From: Daucus carota subsp. sativus
Taxonomy: Eukaryota > Streptophyta > Magnoliopsida > Apiales > Apiaceae
Assembly (NCBI RefSeq): GCF_001625215.2
Contig: NC_030388.2
Coordinates: 18,350,058-18,414,057, forward strand
Direction of reading: 5' to 3'
DNA length: 64,000 bases
Shown here piece after piece: positions 36,824 through 49,189 of this stretch. The position numbers and the translations under genes are program-made. Numbering within the stretch: position 1 is the stretch's first letter; each line of letters opens with the position of its first letter. The notes under the pieces were generated by a model, which saw only the letters and a program-made list of their open reading frames with translations, ran no database searches and was not told the origin of the DNA.

Positions 36824-38686
36824 AGAATACTGTTTATAAATAACAATTTTATAAACCGTTTATAAATAACAATTTTATAAATTACTGTTACTTTCCGAGT
36901 GTTACCAATCTCATTTGCTTTCGTGTACAATTTCTGCGTTGGAACTTGCAAGGCTTGAAACTAAACAAACGCCGTCTGAATATTGCTGTGCAAATGATTG
37001 ATTTGTGTGTTAGGTGATGGCGCTGAACATGTAAAATACGTAATGCATGTTGTTTATCCTTTAGTAGTAGGTGGTGAATCCTAGGATAGAGAAGAAGAGT
37101 TATAAATATTTGACAAATAATAATTTAATAGATTTTGCGGTTATTATAAAATAATATGTAATTAGTATTAATGAATTAATGATCCCGATCAATTAATAAA
37201 TTTTGTAAGCGTGAAATTATTATTTTATGGAATTCGGATGTGCCTGAAGAGGGTCCACGTATTGTTTTTTTGAAAGATAAATAAATCATCCAACTATAAT
37301 TTTTCTAAAAGATAAATAGTTTGCTGATAAAAAAAAAAATCATACAACAAAAACAATAATCAAGATTGAGCAAAAACCTGTCACATGGATCAAATCAAAT
37401 TAGTTTTGTCACCGAGGAGCGGTTGTCTTAATTAACTTAAAAATTAAAAATCGACTTATTCCTTAAAATAGAGAATAGAATTATAAATGATAAATGAGAC
37501 TTATAAGTTATTAAAAGTGTCGGCATAATTTTAATTCTAAGTCAATTGAGTGTTTAGTAATTTAAATTATAAAATTGAGAAAAAAAGCAAATTACCAAAA
37601 TACAAGAAACCTTATTAATATATAAGATTTATTGCACATTAAAAATTTAAAAACTTCATAATAATTTATAAATCACTAAAAAAGTCCAAAAATAACTAGC
37701 ATTTTTGACATCCAACTTCTAAATTTAACAGTCCAAAAAACACTTCTGCACCGTGTATAAAAGTAGAAGCAATTTCAGATGATAAAAAAGCCAAAAGCTC
37801 GTAAGCTAAATAGGTCCTAAATAATTTTTTTTTTTTGATATATCTAAGACAGAAGCCTAAATAATTAAAAATTCTAAGATTCTTATTTATAGTTTTATAA
37901 ATTATTTTAAATTCTTTTTTTTTTGAAGAAAAATAAATAATATAACTATATTCTTATTTTTATGAAAAATATATAATTATATTGTATAAAAATATATAAA
38001 ATGAGTACATCCTAACCCACTTGTTACGTCCTTGTTTATATCGTCCTTGTTTCACTGATATATTAACCATATCTTGGGAAGATAATCTAATACTCCCTCC
38101 TTCCATTTGGTTTTATATGATTTGGACACAGAAATTAAAAAATATATACAAAATTATAAAAATAAGAAAGAAAAGTGGAAGAAATGTTAGGATCCACTAA
38201 ATTTTATATAAAAGAAAATAGTGAAGTGAGGATATTATGAAAAGAATAAGCAAGAGTAGTATTTGTTTCAAAAAGTAAGAGTAGTATGAAAAGAGTAAAA
38301 ATAGTATTAACCTTAACTGAAAAGACACCTCTACTAAAAAATAAAATAATATAAAAAAATAACACTAAAAAAGGTGAGTTATGTATCGACCAAAGTTTTA
38401 ATGATCATAGTTTCTCCATCAAAAATAAATTTTTACTCCATCTGAAAATGATAATTATTTTGATTTTATGCACGTAAAGATTAATTCGAATTTTTTTCTT
38501 AGCTCTGCCGAGGGGTGATGCACTTATAATGCCGCCTTCTCCAAGGTGACAATTTTAGAGCTTTCTTTTTCTTCACTCCTTTATTTATCACTATAATGTT
38601 TTATCACCTAGTTCAACAACTAATGTAGCTTTTCCTTTTAGTCGTAAACTTCCAACTAAAGAATGGATACACTGCTAGAAGGTGTA
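36824..38686. other. Intergenic upstream of oxygenase gene B
   Basis: Very AT-rich. A CTCCCTCCTTCCATTTGG string near 38094 resembles a Stowaway-like MITE end without a clear partner. Repeat-like DNA lies near 37430-37830. No gene was recognised. Confidence 0.45.
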
Positions 38687-38695
38687 ATATAAATA
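38687..38695 (+). promoter_or_regulatory. Candidate TATA box of oxygenase gene B
   Basis: GTAATATAAATAGGTAAC lies about 60 bp upstream of the ATG at 38754. Confidence 0.5.
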
Positions 38696-38753
38696 GGTAA
38701 CTAAGATGCATTCTTTCATAATATCGAAACAAAAAGATTCAGTTCGATAAATA

Positions 38754-40985
38754 ATGTTGGACAAGGAAGGTGCAGTTTTGTTAGGGGGGTCTCTCCCAGT
38801 CCCTTCTGTTCAAGAACTAGCTAAGAAAGAGCAACTCAAGGCAGTTCCATCCCGATATGTACGTCCCGATCAAGATCCCATCATTTTCGATTCTAAAACT
38901 GCGCCTCAAATCCCTGTTATTGATTTGGAACGCTTAGTTGCCGGAGATTTAGAGAACACAAATAACTTCGATTCTGCATGTAGAGAATGGGGTTTTTTCC
39001 AGGTACGTTTTTTTCTAAATTTTTTGAGTTACCTGTCAGGACGGATTGAGCGTGGGACAGTGGGGTACGTTCCCCATTGACCTTCATAGTACATGTATAT
39101 TTCTACTAAAATTTCTATTAAATAGTTCATTTGCCCCATGGTCGAGATGTTGTATTCGAATTGCACAGAGCCTTCGAGGTTATTGAGTCGGGCCTGTCTG
39201 CCACTAGTTATAGTAGAATAAGATTCGGATGTACAGAGTTCAATTTTATCGATAAATGATGATGCTAAACCATAGTTTAATGTGTTTGCAGCTGACTAAC
39301 CATGGGGTGAGCACTGAATTACTTGATAAAATGATCAAAGCCACACAAGAATTCTTCAAAATGCCGCTCGAGGAGAAGAAGAAGTTTCCACAAGAAGCAG
39401 GGGATCTGGAGGGATATGGACAAGCCTTCGTCGTCTCTGAGGAGCAGAAGCTTGACTGGGCCGACATATTTTATGTGTGCACTCTTCCACTTCGTTACAG
39501 AAAGGCTCACTTGTTTAAGAAACTCCCCATCGATTACAGGTCACATATTCTCTCTTTATGCAAATTTCCAAAGTCTCTGTCCAAGTGAACTTCATTCTTA
39601 TCTAATGACAATTCTCAATTTATCCATATTGCTTAGAATAATCCAAATGTTTTTTTAATTTATTTGGGTGTGGGCCTCAAATGTCACTGTTTAGCGGAAA
39701 AAGACGTCTATAGTCTCTTTCTGAAAAATTGGCCCAAAATGTTATTTCAAAACGCAACTTCGTATCGTGTTTACAATATCGGACAAGCCGCAGTTGTCGT
39801 TTCAACTGAAAATGCAACTTGAAGTTTTGGTTTCAGCTAAAAACACAACTTCGTGTTGTGTTCCCCTTAGAAAATTTAAACACAACATGGAGTTGCGTTT
39901 TGAAATAACAGTTTGAGACCATTTTTCCTAAATTTGTCTGAAAATAGTGATGTTTGGGGTCTTTTCTTGTTTATTTGTGGTGTGCATGTACTCGTTCGAA
40001 ACTCATCTCCACATACACATACACGTATATGTAACATTATTTCTATTTTTAATTAGCACACTCGGTGATTCGGGAGAGTCAAACATTCAATAAGATTTAT
40101 GTATTTAATGTGCAGACTTGCCCTGGAAGCTTACTCTGCAGAACTGAAAAGCATTGCCATGAAACTTCTGAACTCAATGGCAAAATGTTTAAAAATGGAT
40201 CCTCAAGAAATGATTGAGCAGTTTGAAGACAGTTATCAGACAGTGAGGACCAATTACTATCCTCCATGTCCCGAACCTGATAAGGTGATTGGCCTTGCAG
40301 CGCATTCGGATGCTGTTGGCCTAACAATTCTCCTTCAAATCTCTGAAATGGCAGGCCTCCAAGTTCGAAAGGATGGCTCCTGGGTCACAATTAAACCTCA
40401 CCCTTATGCTTTTGTTGTGAACATCGGAGACATTTTGGAGGTACGAATTACTAAAAACTTGTGCAGTCTATGTACTCTTACTGTCTCAGCAGGTTGTTTA
40501 CGTTACTTTTTGACACGCATTTTGAGGCTCTTATAAAATATAAAATATAGTTCCATAATATATTTTTAACATTTAAACTTTTATTAAAAAAAATTATTTA
40601 AAAAAACGTTATGAAACTATATTTTATAAGAGTGTCAGAGTGCGTGCAAATAGTGAACGTAAACAATCACATGGGACACAGGGAGTATATCAAAATAGTA
40701 CTTTTAAAATGAATGTAATGCATCATCTGGTTTAATTTGCAGATTATAACCAACGGATCATACCGTAGCATTGAGCATCGGGCAATCTGTAACTTAGTGC
40801 AAGAGAGGATCTCCATTGCAACCTTTTTAAGCCCCTTGATGCATCGCGAATTTGGCCCTGCGCCTAGCCTTCTAGTAAATGGAGCTCGGCCGCAATTTCT
40901 GCGAACCACGACTGAGAATTACTACAAGGGAGTGTATGCTCGGAAGCTTGGGGGGAAGAGTTATCTGGACACTGTCAGACTTTGA
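38754..40985 (+). CDS. SRG1-like 2-oxoglutarate/Fe(II) oxygenase B
   Basis: A cytosolic plant 2-ODD related to SRG1 and to codeine/thebaine O-demethylase-type enzymes; the substrate is unknown. Four exons, 38754-39002, 39292-39539, 40116-40440 and 40743-40985, encode 354 residues. Order: N-terminal LGGSLPVPSVQELAK, the DIOX_N segment with IPVIDLERL and CREWGFFQLTNHGV, then TNYYPPCPEP and the catalytic jelly roll. Fe(II) ligands are His229/Asp231 (AAHSDAVGL) and His286 (SIEHRA); the 2-oxoglutarate site is Arg296/Ser298 (ERISIATF). It ends KSYLDTVRL. Exon lengths (249/248/325/243) are identical to those of the gene at 51318, so the two are tandem duplicates. Intron 3 holds a MITE relic. Confidence 0.95.
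40470..40688. mobile_element. Stowaway-like MITE relic in intron 3 of gene B
   Basis: TACTCTTACTGTCTC at the left and GGGACACAGGGAGTA at the right are roughly inverted. The interior (TTTTGAGGCTCTTATAAAAT and its inverted ATTTTATAAGAGTGTCAGAG) is a long hairpin related to the element at 50695. Confidence 0.55.
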
Positions 40986-42117
40986 ATCATAATATTGCCG
41001 AAATATTCTGTTACTACTGCAAGCTAAGGCTTTTGAGAAGCCGTTACATATTGTTCTAAAAATAAATGTGCTGATCGATGTTTGTATAATGTATCTACGG
41101 GGAAAATAACATTCCAAGACATGCTATGTTAACTGATTGAGACTGCTTATTCTAGAGACATTTGATTAGGAACTCAATCATTAAAATAAATGGTCTCTTT
41201 TCTTTTTCTTTTTATTTTCAAACTAAAATAAATGATCTTAATATAGTTTCGTATCCAAATCTCAATATGGGCATAAAATCAACAAGCAGCCGCTATTAGA
41301 GGGATGATACTTTATAATAAAAGTTAAATGCATGTTGTGTATATGTAGTTACAAGCAGATGCATTTGGTGTACTCCAAGTTTACTATCTAGCAAAATTCA
41401 GTCCGTAATTTTTATAGTCGCGAAGGTTGCATGTTTCTGTTAGAAAATACATGCCGTAATTTTTATAATCACGCAAGTTGTGTGTTTTTGTTAGATTAGT
41501 TTAACGCCCGTTATGTTTATTGCTACCACGTGCTTTGCTAGTCAATTGTTGCAATTACCCATCACCTCTGTCGTATATGCCGCGCTTTGCCAGTCAACTG
41601 TTGCAATTACCCATCACCTCTTGTTATACATGCCATCTGTCATCTTCTTCTTGATTTCAGTATCATATTTGATTTCCGCCAAATTTTATTTTAATTTAGT
41701 TATATATTTGAACTCATATTTGAAAATACATTAATTTAAAATTATATTCTAATTTTATTATTTAAATATTTATACTAAACAAGATTCATATTTGAAAATA
41801 CATTAATCCATAAATTTGTATAATCCTGCATGTGAAAATATTCAAATGCTACAAACTTTTATACATTATAATCCCAAGAATCCAACAACAAGTATTTATG
41901 ATTAATAAGTTCAAGATTATTATATTAACATAAATTCACTCCCCTTCTATGTATAAAATCACAACAAACTATATTTTAAATTTGGATTCAAAATTTTGTA
42001 TGATTTTTGTTTAGACTTGTTGATCCCGATTCGTTTATTATTTGGATTATAAAATTATACCAAGAAGGGGCTTTACTAATATTAAAAAAAATTATGAAAA
42101 AGTTTTAAAGATCTCAA
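40986..42117. other. Intergenic with Mutator-arm-like and tandem repeats
   Basis: About 41322-41500 resembles the outer arm of the foldback element at 3512 (AAATGCATGTTGTGTATATG, CAGATGCATTTGGTGTAC). Two ~63-bp direct repeats near 41525-41630 share GTTGCAATTACCCATCACCTC-like sequence. No gene was recognised. Confidence 0.4.
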
Positions 42118-42550
42118 ATACATAATATTTCTTTTATACATTGTCCCAGAGAAGGTAATTGCATCCTTCGAGATGTCATCTTTTAAAAACAATCCAATAT
42201 TAATTCACTATTGATCTTTACAAATACATCCTTCTCGATGCATATCACCAAGCTATCATTCATCCATTCATCTCCCATTTAATTTCGCGAATTAGTCTTG
42301 AAGATATTCATTGCAGAAAATACTCTTTCATTAAAAACAATTGGCACAGGTAGAAGTAATGCTAATTCAATCAAGCGATACACCAATGGATATGTACAAG
42401 ACTTTTTAGTTACCGTCATTTTTTTTTTTGCAAGAGTTCCCAAATCTCCACAAATCTCCGATGCTAGAAAATTCTGGATCTCTCCTGACATCATAAATAT
42501 ACATGTCTACCGTCACTTGAATCCAACGAATTTCATGACCTTTTAGTAAA
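42118..42550 (-). pseudogene. hAT transposase remnant, C-terminal dimerisation region
   Basis: On the minus strand, YPLVYRLIELALLLPVPIVF, then NERVFSAMNIFKTNSRN and, after a stop, MGDEWMNDSLVICIEKDVFV, match the C-terminal hAT dimerisation region of DUF4371/TTF-zinc-finger-type transposases. A stop replaces the usual Lys after SRN, another follows LILDCF, and a frameshift at a poly-A run separates the upstream SSIGDLW-like part. Only about the last 120 residues survive, so it is inactive. A non-autonomous hAT element lies 170 bp away. Confidence 0.8.
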
Positions 42551-42721
42551 ATATTTAGCAACTACATTGAGCCTACATAAATTTAACACTAAAGTTTTCA
42601 GGTCACGATTAATCCCTAATTTTAACATATGCAAAAAATAAAAATTATATATGTGTATGTATATACATATGAGAACTAAAACATAAACATGAGCTTCGAG
42701 AACAATGAAAGAAGTTGTAGA

Positions 42722-43108
42722 CAGTGGCGGAACTAGAAATTCATGTAAGGGGGGGCGTCACATAAATAGCATTATACTATAATGGTCTTTAAATTTCTGG
42801 TCAGAGCTTCCGGAGAACGGTGTTTTGTTTGCTGCGAGGTGGGCTGTATCTTAACTATGTTTCTTGACTTTATGTTTTGCTGCGTATATTTCTTTGCTTT
42901 TATTCTAGATGAATTTGCAGAGTGAGTCTGGACCTGGGTCTGTTTTAACCTATGGACTTGACAAATTTATGTGTACACAGACTTTGGTTTTGTATTTTAA
43001 GCGGGGGCAACCAAGATCTGTCAACAAAATTAGGCATGTAAAAAGTTTTTACATATCAGTTAAGCAGGGTCAATGGACCCCCCAGACTCACTGTTGCTTC
43101 CGCCACTG
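42722..43108. mobile_element. Non-autonomous hAT element (CAGTGGCGG ends)
   Basis: A 387-bp element, left end CAGTGGCGGAACTAG, right end GCTTCCGCCACTG, with an exact 8-bp duplication GTTGTAGA (42714-42721 and 43109-43116). It has no transposase. The same kind of end occurs in the relic inside the intron at 26 kb. Confidence 0.9.
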
Positions 43109-43116
43109 GTTGTAGA

Positions 43117-44665
43117 AGGGGAGGCGGGAGGGAAGCAAGTGGCGTGAAGCAGTGAATCGGCCCCAGTAGCAGCAGTCAGCACAGCAGCTGTATAAACTTT
43201 ATAACGTGGGTCGTTTAATTCAGTGGGCTAGGTTTGTAATAGGATGAGCTCAAATAGTTGGGTGGGCTCACTTATAATACATTAAAAATTTATAAACAAA
43301 TATGAAGTTGTTATGGGTCGTGTTTGTAGTTTATGACTTAACATTTATCAGATAAGTTGAGATATTAAAATGTCTATTTCGATAATTTTGATTTATTAAT
43401 GATTTATGAGTTATTAAATATATAATAATAATAATAAAGTGATTTATGAGTAGTTTATGATTTGAGAGTAATTTTTATAAATAAAAAAAAAGTTGAAAAA
43501 ATATTTAGTCGCTGAAAAAAGTAGCGGTTAAAATCAATTTTTGATTTATTTCTGTTTTTAAGCTAGATCCTAACTTGTTACACAAACAAACATTTTTCAG
43601 TTTAAAAACAAAAAACCTAAAACCCTCGCTTTAAGTGGGGCAAACAGGGTCCACGTAAACAAGCTCTTAGTTAGGATTGTCACGATAATACAATCAGCTA
43701 CCAAAGTCCCTCATTTTCATGAAAGTCCAATAATTGAGATCTAAATTTTCATAAATCATGAATCAATATAATCTTAATGCATGCTAGTGAAGACCTCTAA
43801 AATACTCCTTAAAATACCCATTTGTTTTGCCTGCTCCGTTTACCCAATAGCCCGATAACCCAGTAACCCGCTTCTTTTGTTCCTCGCGTAGCTATCTTTG
43901 GGCTGATTTGATCGTGCATTAACAATCGGATATTCTGTTACCTAAACTTCCGACTCTCAATTCAAAATTTGAATATAGTATGGATCATATCTTCACGGCG
44001 TCGGGTCATATCTTCGATCTTCCACCGTTTGCATAGACATCTTATGCTTCAAACAGACATGAAAACTGACAATGAAGATTCAGCGACACCATATTCAAGC
44101 GTATGGATCATCTCTGCAATCTTCTACCATTGGAATAGGTACTGTGTTCTTCGCCGGGCATGAAAAGTGACGGTATTGCTACATCGACATCTGGTACATG
44201 TCTGTGCTAGGAGATGTATACATTCATGTAAACATGTCTCCAACCAGAAAATCATGTTAACAGTCCCATTCACAGGTTTGCTAATGATGTAAATTTATGT
44301 AGTCTACATGTTTGATGAATTTTCTTACCGAGTTTTGTTAAAATTCAAATCCACCATTCGATTATATAGATATACATGGTCATATGTGTATATTATTTTG
44401 CATCTTTGATTGTTCATCATCTTCTTATTTGCTCAAGCATCTTTTTTGCCAGCAAAAAGAGTCATCAAAGATTGGGAATATTTGTGAATGTGTATTGGCG
44501 GCCATCTTTATCAGGTCTTGATACATTACATTTGTACTCTGGGCAGTTAGGTTTAAATCTTCAATAATCAATATTTGTTGATTACTTTAAAATAAATGCA
44601 AATATATTCTACAATTGTTTTGTGTTATTATTATATCTAAATATCTTTTACTTATTTTATTGTAG
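43117..44665. other. Intergenic, no recognised gene
   Basis: AT-rich DNA with a likely repeat at about 43380-43660, ending near GGGGCAAACAGGGTCCACG and similar in style to the GTTTGG-family MITEs. Short open frames near 43970 and 44376 show no known motif. Confidence 0.4.
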
Positions 44666-44780
44666 TTGGTTCAGTTGTTGGCGCTGCAATTGGTTGATGG
44701 ATAAATGTCAGATTTGGGCAAAAGAAATCAATCTTGCTACCCCATGTGCCATTTTTTGCTGGTGGTATATCAAATAGTGA
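44666..44780 (+). pseudogene. Captured fragment of an inositol/sugar transporter gene
   Basis: Following an AG, the frame reads VGSVVGAAIG-stop-WINVRFGQKK, then SILLPHVPFFAGG, matching the second transmembrane/loop region of plant inositol transporters (GAIVGAAIGGWINDRFGRKK type), including the conserved loop motif between TM2 and TM3. A stop replaces one Gly and flanking exons are absent, so this is a non-functional gene piece. It lies in the Helitron-bounded stretch with fragments of two other genes. Confidence 0.75.
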
Positions 44781-47184
44781 GAACATTAAAATTGCAATTC
44801 ATTGAAAGGTTTGTAAAATGGTGTTGTATAGTATACTAAATAAATAATCTAATGGTCTTAAATTTAGGACTCATGTGGCATAATAAAATTATAATGAGAC
44901 TGAGAAATTCTTGGTGATACATAATAATATAGATGTTAAAAAGAATGGATACAAAGTCTAGGGATCAGCGTAACATAAGTGTTTAGAGTGAAGTGTTTAT
45001 AGTGTTTATATGCTCAGAGAATACTTGGATTGGAGTCAAGAAGGCATGGAGATATTGATAAAACATCAGGATTTAACGGAAGCAACAAGTTTTACGGAAA
45101 AGCATGATGAATTCAAGTTTCAGGTTTATGCAGGTGAATTCAAGTTGCAGGTTTTTGCAAGTTCATTCAAGTTAAAGGTTTTTACAGGTGAAGTGATTTG
45201 TATTAAAAGAAATCAGTGATGTTAAAAGAAATCAGTGAAGATTTTAAAGTGAAATCGACAGGTATTACGAACCAATTTTATGATTGATTTTCGTATTACA
45301 TTATAGTTTCCAGACGTACTTAATTTCAAGATGTAGCAATCTTGGTCTTACTTTCTACAAAGTCTTGGACATGTCTTTCTGTATGTTTATACATGGTTTA
45401 TGATATCCAAAGTATGTCTTGGTCATATCATTGCTGCAAATGGTTGTACAGTTGGAGATTTGAGGAGGTGTTTGTGGCAGGTTGTTGGGGTTCTGGTGAG
45501 CATAGTAGGTTTGGTAGTTCTGCAGTCATCTCTGGTATCTTGCTGAGTGGTTTTGGGTGGTTATTAGTTCTGGTACAGCCTTGGTATCTTGCTGAGCCGT
45601 TTTTTTTTTTTGCGAGAATTAAGTGTGGTTGGGAATTGTATTTGTTGGTAATTGGGTTCAGGACCTGTAAGTATTGATGTACCTTGGATTCTCATTTTTT
45701 TTATTCTCAATCATTTAAGCTGGCCTGATGGTATTGGAATAGTAGTTCAGTGGTTATATAATGGTTTCTTGCTTTGGTTTGTCTGGGACTTATGCTGTGT
45801 CGGTCATTGGTATTGCTCAGAAGTGAGCAGTGCATGGTCAAAGTTTTGTGTGAGTTGCATGGTAGATTCAATTATTTAGAATGGTTTTTTACTCTCTGCA
45901 TGATCTGTACAAGGAACTATATACCTTTCTATATACCTGATAGGCCAATAGTAAAAAAAATGATGAATATACCTTTCTATATACTGTTTGAAAGTGCCAA
46001 CCAGAAGACTCCTTTGTGAGGTGCCTTATTAAGGAATCTCTGATGTTTTATTAGTTATATATGGATTTTTTTTGAGGTGCTTATGGTCTGTTTGTGTGTT
46101 TGCACAGTGCCAATCTGTTTTAATTTCCTGATGCTATCTTCACATTTGCTAACAGGGAACTGAAAATTGTGGCCTGCCTGAAAAGAGACTTGAGGAATCG
46201 TGTCTGACAGATTAGTAAGTATATGTAAGTTATGATTCATTACTGCATATTTTGGTTTTGTTTTTCAAAAGCTTTTAAAAAATTTATTTTTTGGCTTTAT
46301 TTTATTTTTTGGAGGCATTTATCATGACATACAGATTATTTTGTCTCATGTTTTCAATAAGATTTGATGGTAAATTTTATTTGGATATTTAGAAATGTTG
46401 TGTTGTCAATGTTTTCGGCCATTTTGAGCCAGAGGTTTTATTTCATATATTTCCCGATAGTCAAAAATATAATAAATAAAAATTTGGATTATTCTTAGTT
46501 TTTCATATATGCTAAATAAAAAAAGAATTAAAAAACTGAGTTTAATTCGTTCTTTGAAAAGAAGGGACTTTATGTTAGCCAACCATGACAAATTAATAAA
46601 TACAATCTGGGAACTTACAAATGAAAATTAAAATTAAGCACAAGTTTGCGTAGCAAATAGTATTTGTACCTGTACATTGATTGGCAAAGCTAAAAGGGAA
46701 GGATTAATAAGTACAGTCATGCATAATATAATCATACTCTCCCCTTAATCTAATCAATTGAAGGAAAAAGTAGATAAAAACATAGGAGAATGGGAAACAA
46801 AAGGCTTGCACATTCGACTCTCAGTATCCACTCGATACATTTCTCTCATTGCATTTGAAGTGTAGTCCAATGCAATGCAGCTTAGTCACACCGGTGACAT
46901 AAAGGTAAGGTGAAAGACATTGCAAGCATTACTGCTGACTTCAAATGATGTCTCCGGTACTTAAGATGAATAGTATAATTTGTTATGCTAAATAACTCTT
47001 TTTCTAGCTGATCTGGATTATCCTTTATGATTAGTTAATTTCTTTAGCATTAGTGTACATTAGTTATAAATTTGATAACTAAGGAGAAATTATGATTGAG
47101 TTTTAAAAATGAATAAAAAATTACTTTTTTATGTAAAAAGTTGTATATGTAATACATTATACATAATATTACCAATAGCCTTAC
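44781..47184. other. Spacer within the gene-fragment region
   Basis: No complete gene. An open frame at 45010-45219 contains imperfect direct repeats of about 27 bp around GAATTCAAGTTTCAGGT-like sequence. The T/G-rich part at 45340-45880 looks like transcribed non-coding or UTR-like DNA. Origin unknown. Confidence 0.35.
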
Positions 47185-47289
47185 CGTAGGTGCAAACATA
47201 TAATATACAACGTTGTCAACACCTCTGAACGATAATATGAGACCATTCTCATTTCCTTCAGTAGTGTGATTAAAAACATCTATAAGCAC
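47185..47289 (-). pseudogene. Captured isoamylase (starch debranching) exon
   Basis: On the minus strand, between an AG at 47290-47291 and a GTAAGG-type donor, 35 open codons read [20 protein letters not shown] then [15 protein letters not shown]. This matches the isoamylase segment VVFNHTAEGNE...LSFRG-DN-YYMLAP, which holds the conserved region I of GH13 enzymes (DVVFNH). One Val of that motif is lost and neighbouring exons are missing. It is an isolated exon fragment in the opposite orientation to the adjacent calreticulin piece. Confidence 0.78.
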
Positions 47290-47588
47290 CTGTAAAAGTA
47301 AATTTTTAAGTCATAAATCACCCTGTACCATAAGAAGAATTCCCTGTCAGTTGTAGAACCATCTCTGCAGAATAATGTTAAGATTTTCTACTTTTACTCC
47401 CTTTGCTGTTTTAAAATTGATCACTCACGCTTATTATTTCTGCAGTTTGATGTTTAAACCGGATATATGTGGCACACAGAAGAAGCAACTTCATGTTATT
47501 TTATCCCGAAGGGACAAAATTATCTCATTAAGAAGGAATTGGAGTGCGAGACAGACAAGCTAACCCATTTTTACACATTTATTCTTAG

Positions 47589-48079
47589 GCCAAGATGCGT
47601 CATATAGTACTCTCATTGATGGCAGAGGGGGAGAGACTCTGGAATGATGTATACTAATCGGGATATCCTTCTGCCATGCAAGATCAGAGCTGTTGATGCC
47701 AAAAAGGTTAGATCTTACAAGCTCCATTGAACATAGATATTTAATTTGAGTTTAGTTTCTTAAAAGATTTTTAAATTATGTTATGCTATCTTGGGTTTGA
47801 AACTGATTTCAACTTACAATTGTTATCATTCTCTAATTGTGGTCATTCGTATATTTAAGATCCTAATGTGAGTATCAATTCATCTTCTTTAGCCTGCAGA
47901 TTGGGAGGATAGAGAATACTTTGATGATCCAAATCATGTTAAACTCGAGGTAGCCAGCACTGTAGTTATGTTTTTATCATGTGACTCTTTCCCCATGACT
48001 ATGTACTAACATTCAGCACTGTGACAAGCAGGGATATGACTCAATACCATGAAAAATTCTTGACCCAAAAGCTACACAG
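47589..48079 (+). pseudogene. Captured calreticulin (CRT3-like) exons, broken
   Basis: Three exon-like blocks with AG/GT borders: 47589-47706 ([22 protein letters not shown], then MYTNRDILLPCKIRAVDAKK), 47893-47949 (PADWEDREYFDDPNHVKLE) and 48032-48079 (GYDSIP-stop-KILDPK). Together they match the end of the lectin domain and the start of the P domain of plant calreticulin, closest in wording to CRT3 ([33 protein letters not shown]). Two in-frame stops and missing flanks show it is not functional. Confidence 0.8.
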
Positions 48080-48328
48080 GTTAGTTTCCTATTTATTATG
48101 GTTCCTATTTATTTTCAGTTTTCATCAATGGCACAACTTCAGCAGGCAATTCTTCTGCGCCTTCTCTGAACACGACCATTCGATCTGGAATGTATCAGAC
48201 ATCTGATTACAATGTTGGTATTAAAGGTACAAGAAAAGGTTTTTAGTAGGTAGTCGAGTTTTATGATTCTCCCTTTGTATAACCCATGAATGTGTTCTCA
48301 AATTCACATTATAGTTGAAAGGCATCAG

Positions 48329-48331
48329 ATG

Positions 48332-48374
<43 letters not shown>
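48329..48374. repeat. (AT)n microsatellite
   Basis: An uninterrupted run of about 45 bp of alternating A and T between GATGCTAA and TTTCTTGCAG. Confidence 0.9.
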
Positions 48375-48376
<2 letters not shown>

Positions 48377-48795
48377 CTTGCAGATGCATATTATTGGATA
48401 ATATTTGCACTTTATTGCCTTTACATAAGCAATTTATATCTTAATATATTTGGTCTAATCAGGATTGTTTGTGGTTCAAACATAAATGGTAATTTAACTG
48501 GGATAGTTACACGAGAATGTTAAATGGAAAAAAACAGGAACAAGGAATCTCATCTCTATTTTTTGAAAAGGGTCGGCTTCATGAACAGCTCTTGAGCCTT
48601 ATTTTCAGCAATTGTTTAAGATTTTTTATAATGTGAGTTGATGATATGCAGGTTCTACGATGGATGATAACCCGGGTTCAAGCGAGACAGGTAAGCACAA
48701 CATGGTTTGCGTAAAATATCTAACTATGCAGCATCTCCTTTTCTTACCGTTTTAATGTTTTCCGTAGCCTGTAAATGCTGTTGGACTAATTTGGA

Positions 48796-49021
48796 AGATG
48801 AAAACACGCAATGTATTCTATTATGTCAATCTAATGTGGTTTTTAATTGGCTAAACATTCATCATTCATCTTTTGTGTTTTATTTTTTCACTATCAGGTC
48901 ATATACCTAGATGAAAACACGCAATGTATTATATTATGTCAATCTAATGTGGTTTCTAATTGGCTAAACATTCATCATTCATCTTTTGTGTTTTATTTTT
49001 TCACTATCAGGTCATATACCT
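48796..49021. repeat. 113-bp tandem duplication
   Basis: Two adjacent copies (48796-48908 and 48909-49021) from AGATGAAAACACGCAATGTA to GGTCATATACCT, almost identical. Each carries the same CACTATCAG|GTCATATACC acceptor-like end, so the acceptor of the following exon-like block is duplicated. Confidence 0.85.
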
Positions 49022-49138
49022 AGAGCTCCTGGAACAACTCTACATCAAATTTTGAGCAATAGGGTGGAGAGAATACAAAGACAAAAAATTGATCATCAAT
49101 TGCAGGATGCCCGGTCAAAAGCTTCAATAAATAGCGGT
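49011..49138 (+). pseudogene. Unrecognised exon-like fragment, possible host capture
   Basis: After the acceptor-like CTATCAG the frame GHIPRAPGTTLHQILSNRVE then RIQRQKIDHQLQDARSKASI stays open to a GGTATGG donor-like site. Upstream pieces at about 48120-48216 (GTTSAGNSSAPSLNTTIRSG) and 48655-48690 (MDDNPGSSETG) could be earlier exons of the same source gene. I do not recognise the family; a Helitron protein N terminus or another captured gene are both possible. Confidence 0.35.
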
Positions 49139-49189
49139 ATGGTATCTAATACAATGATCTTTTGGTTTGTCAAGGACTACATGTGATCG

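Noticed and set aside
45342..45879. Overlapping Trp/Gly-rich open frames
   Set aside because: Low-complexity T/G-rich DNA reads open in several frames; no conserved motif supports a gene.
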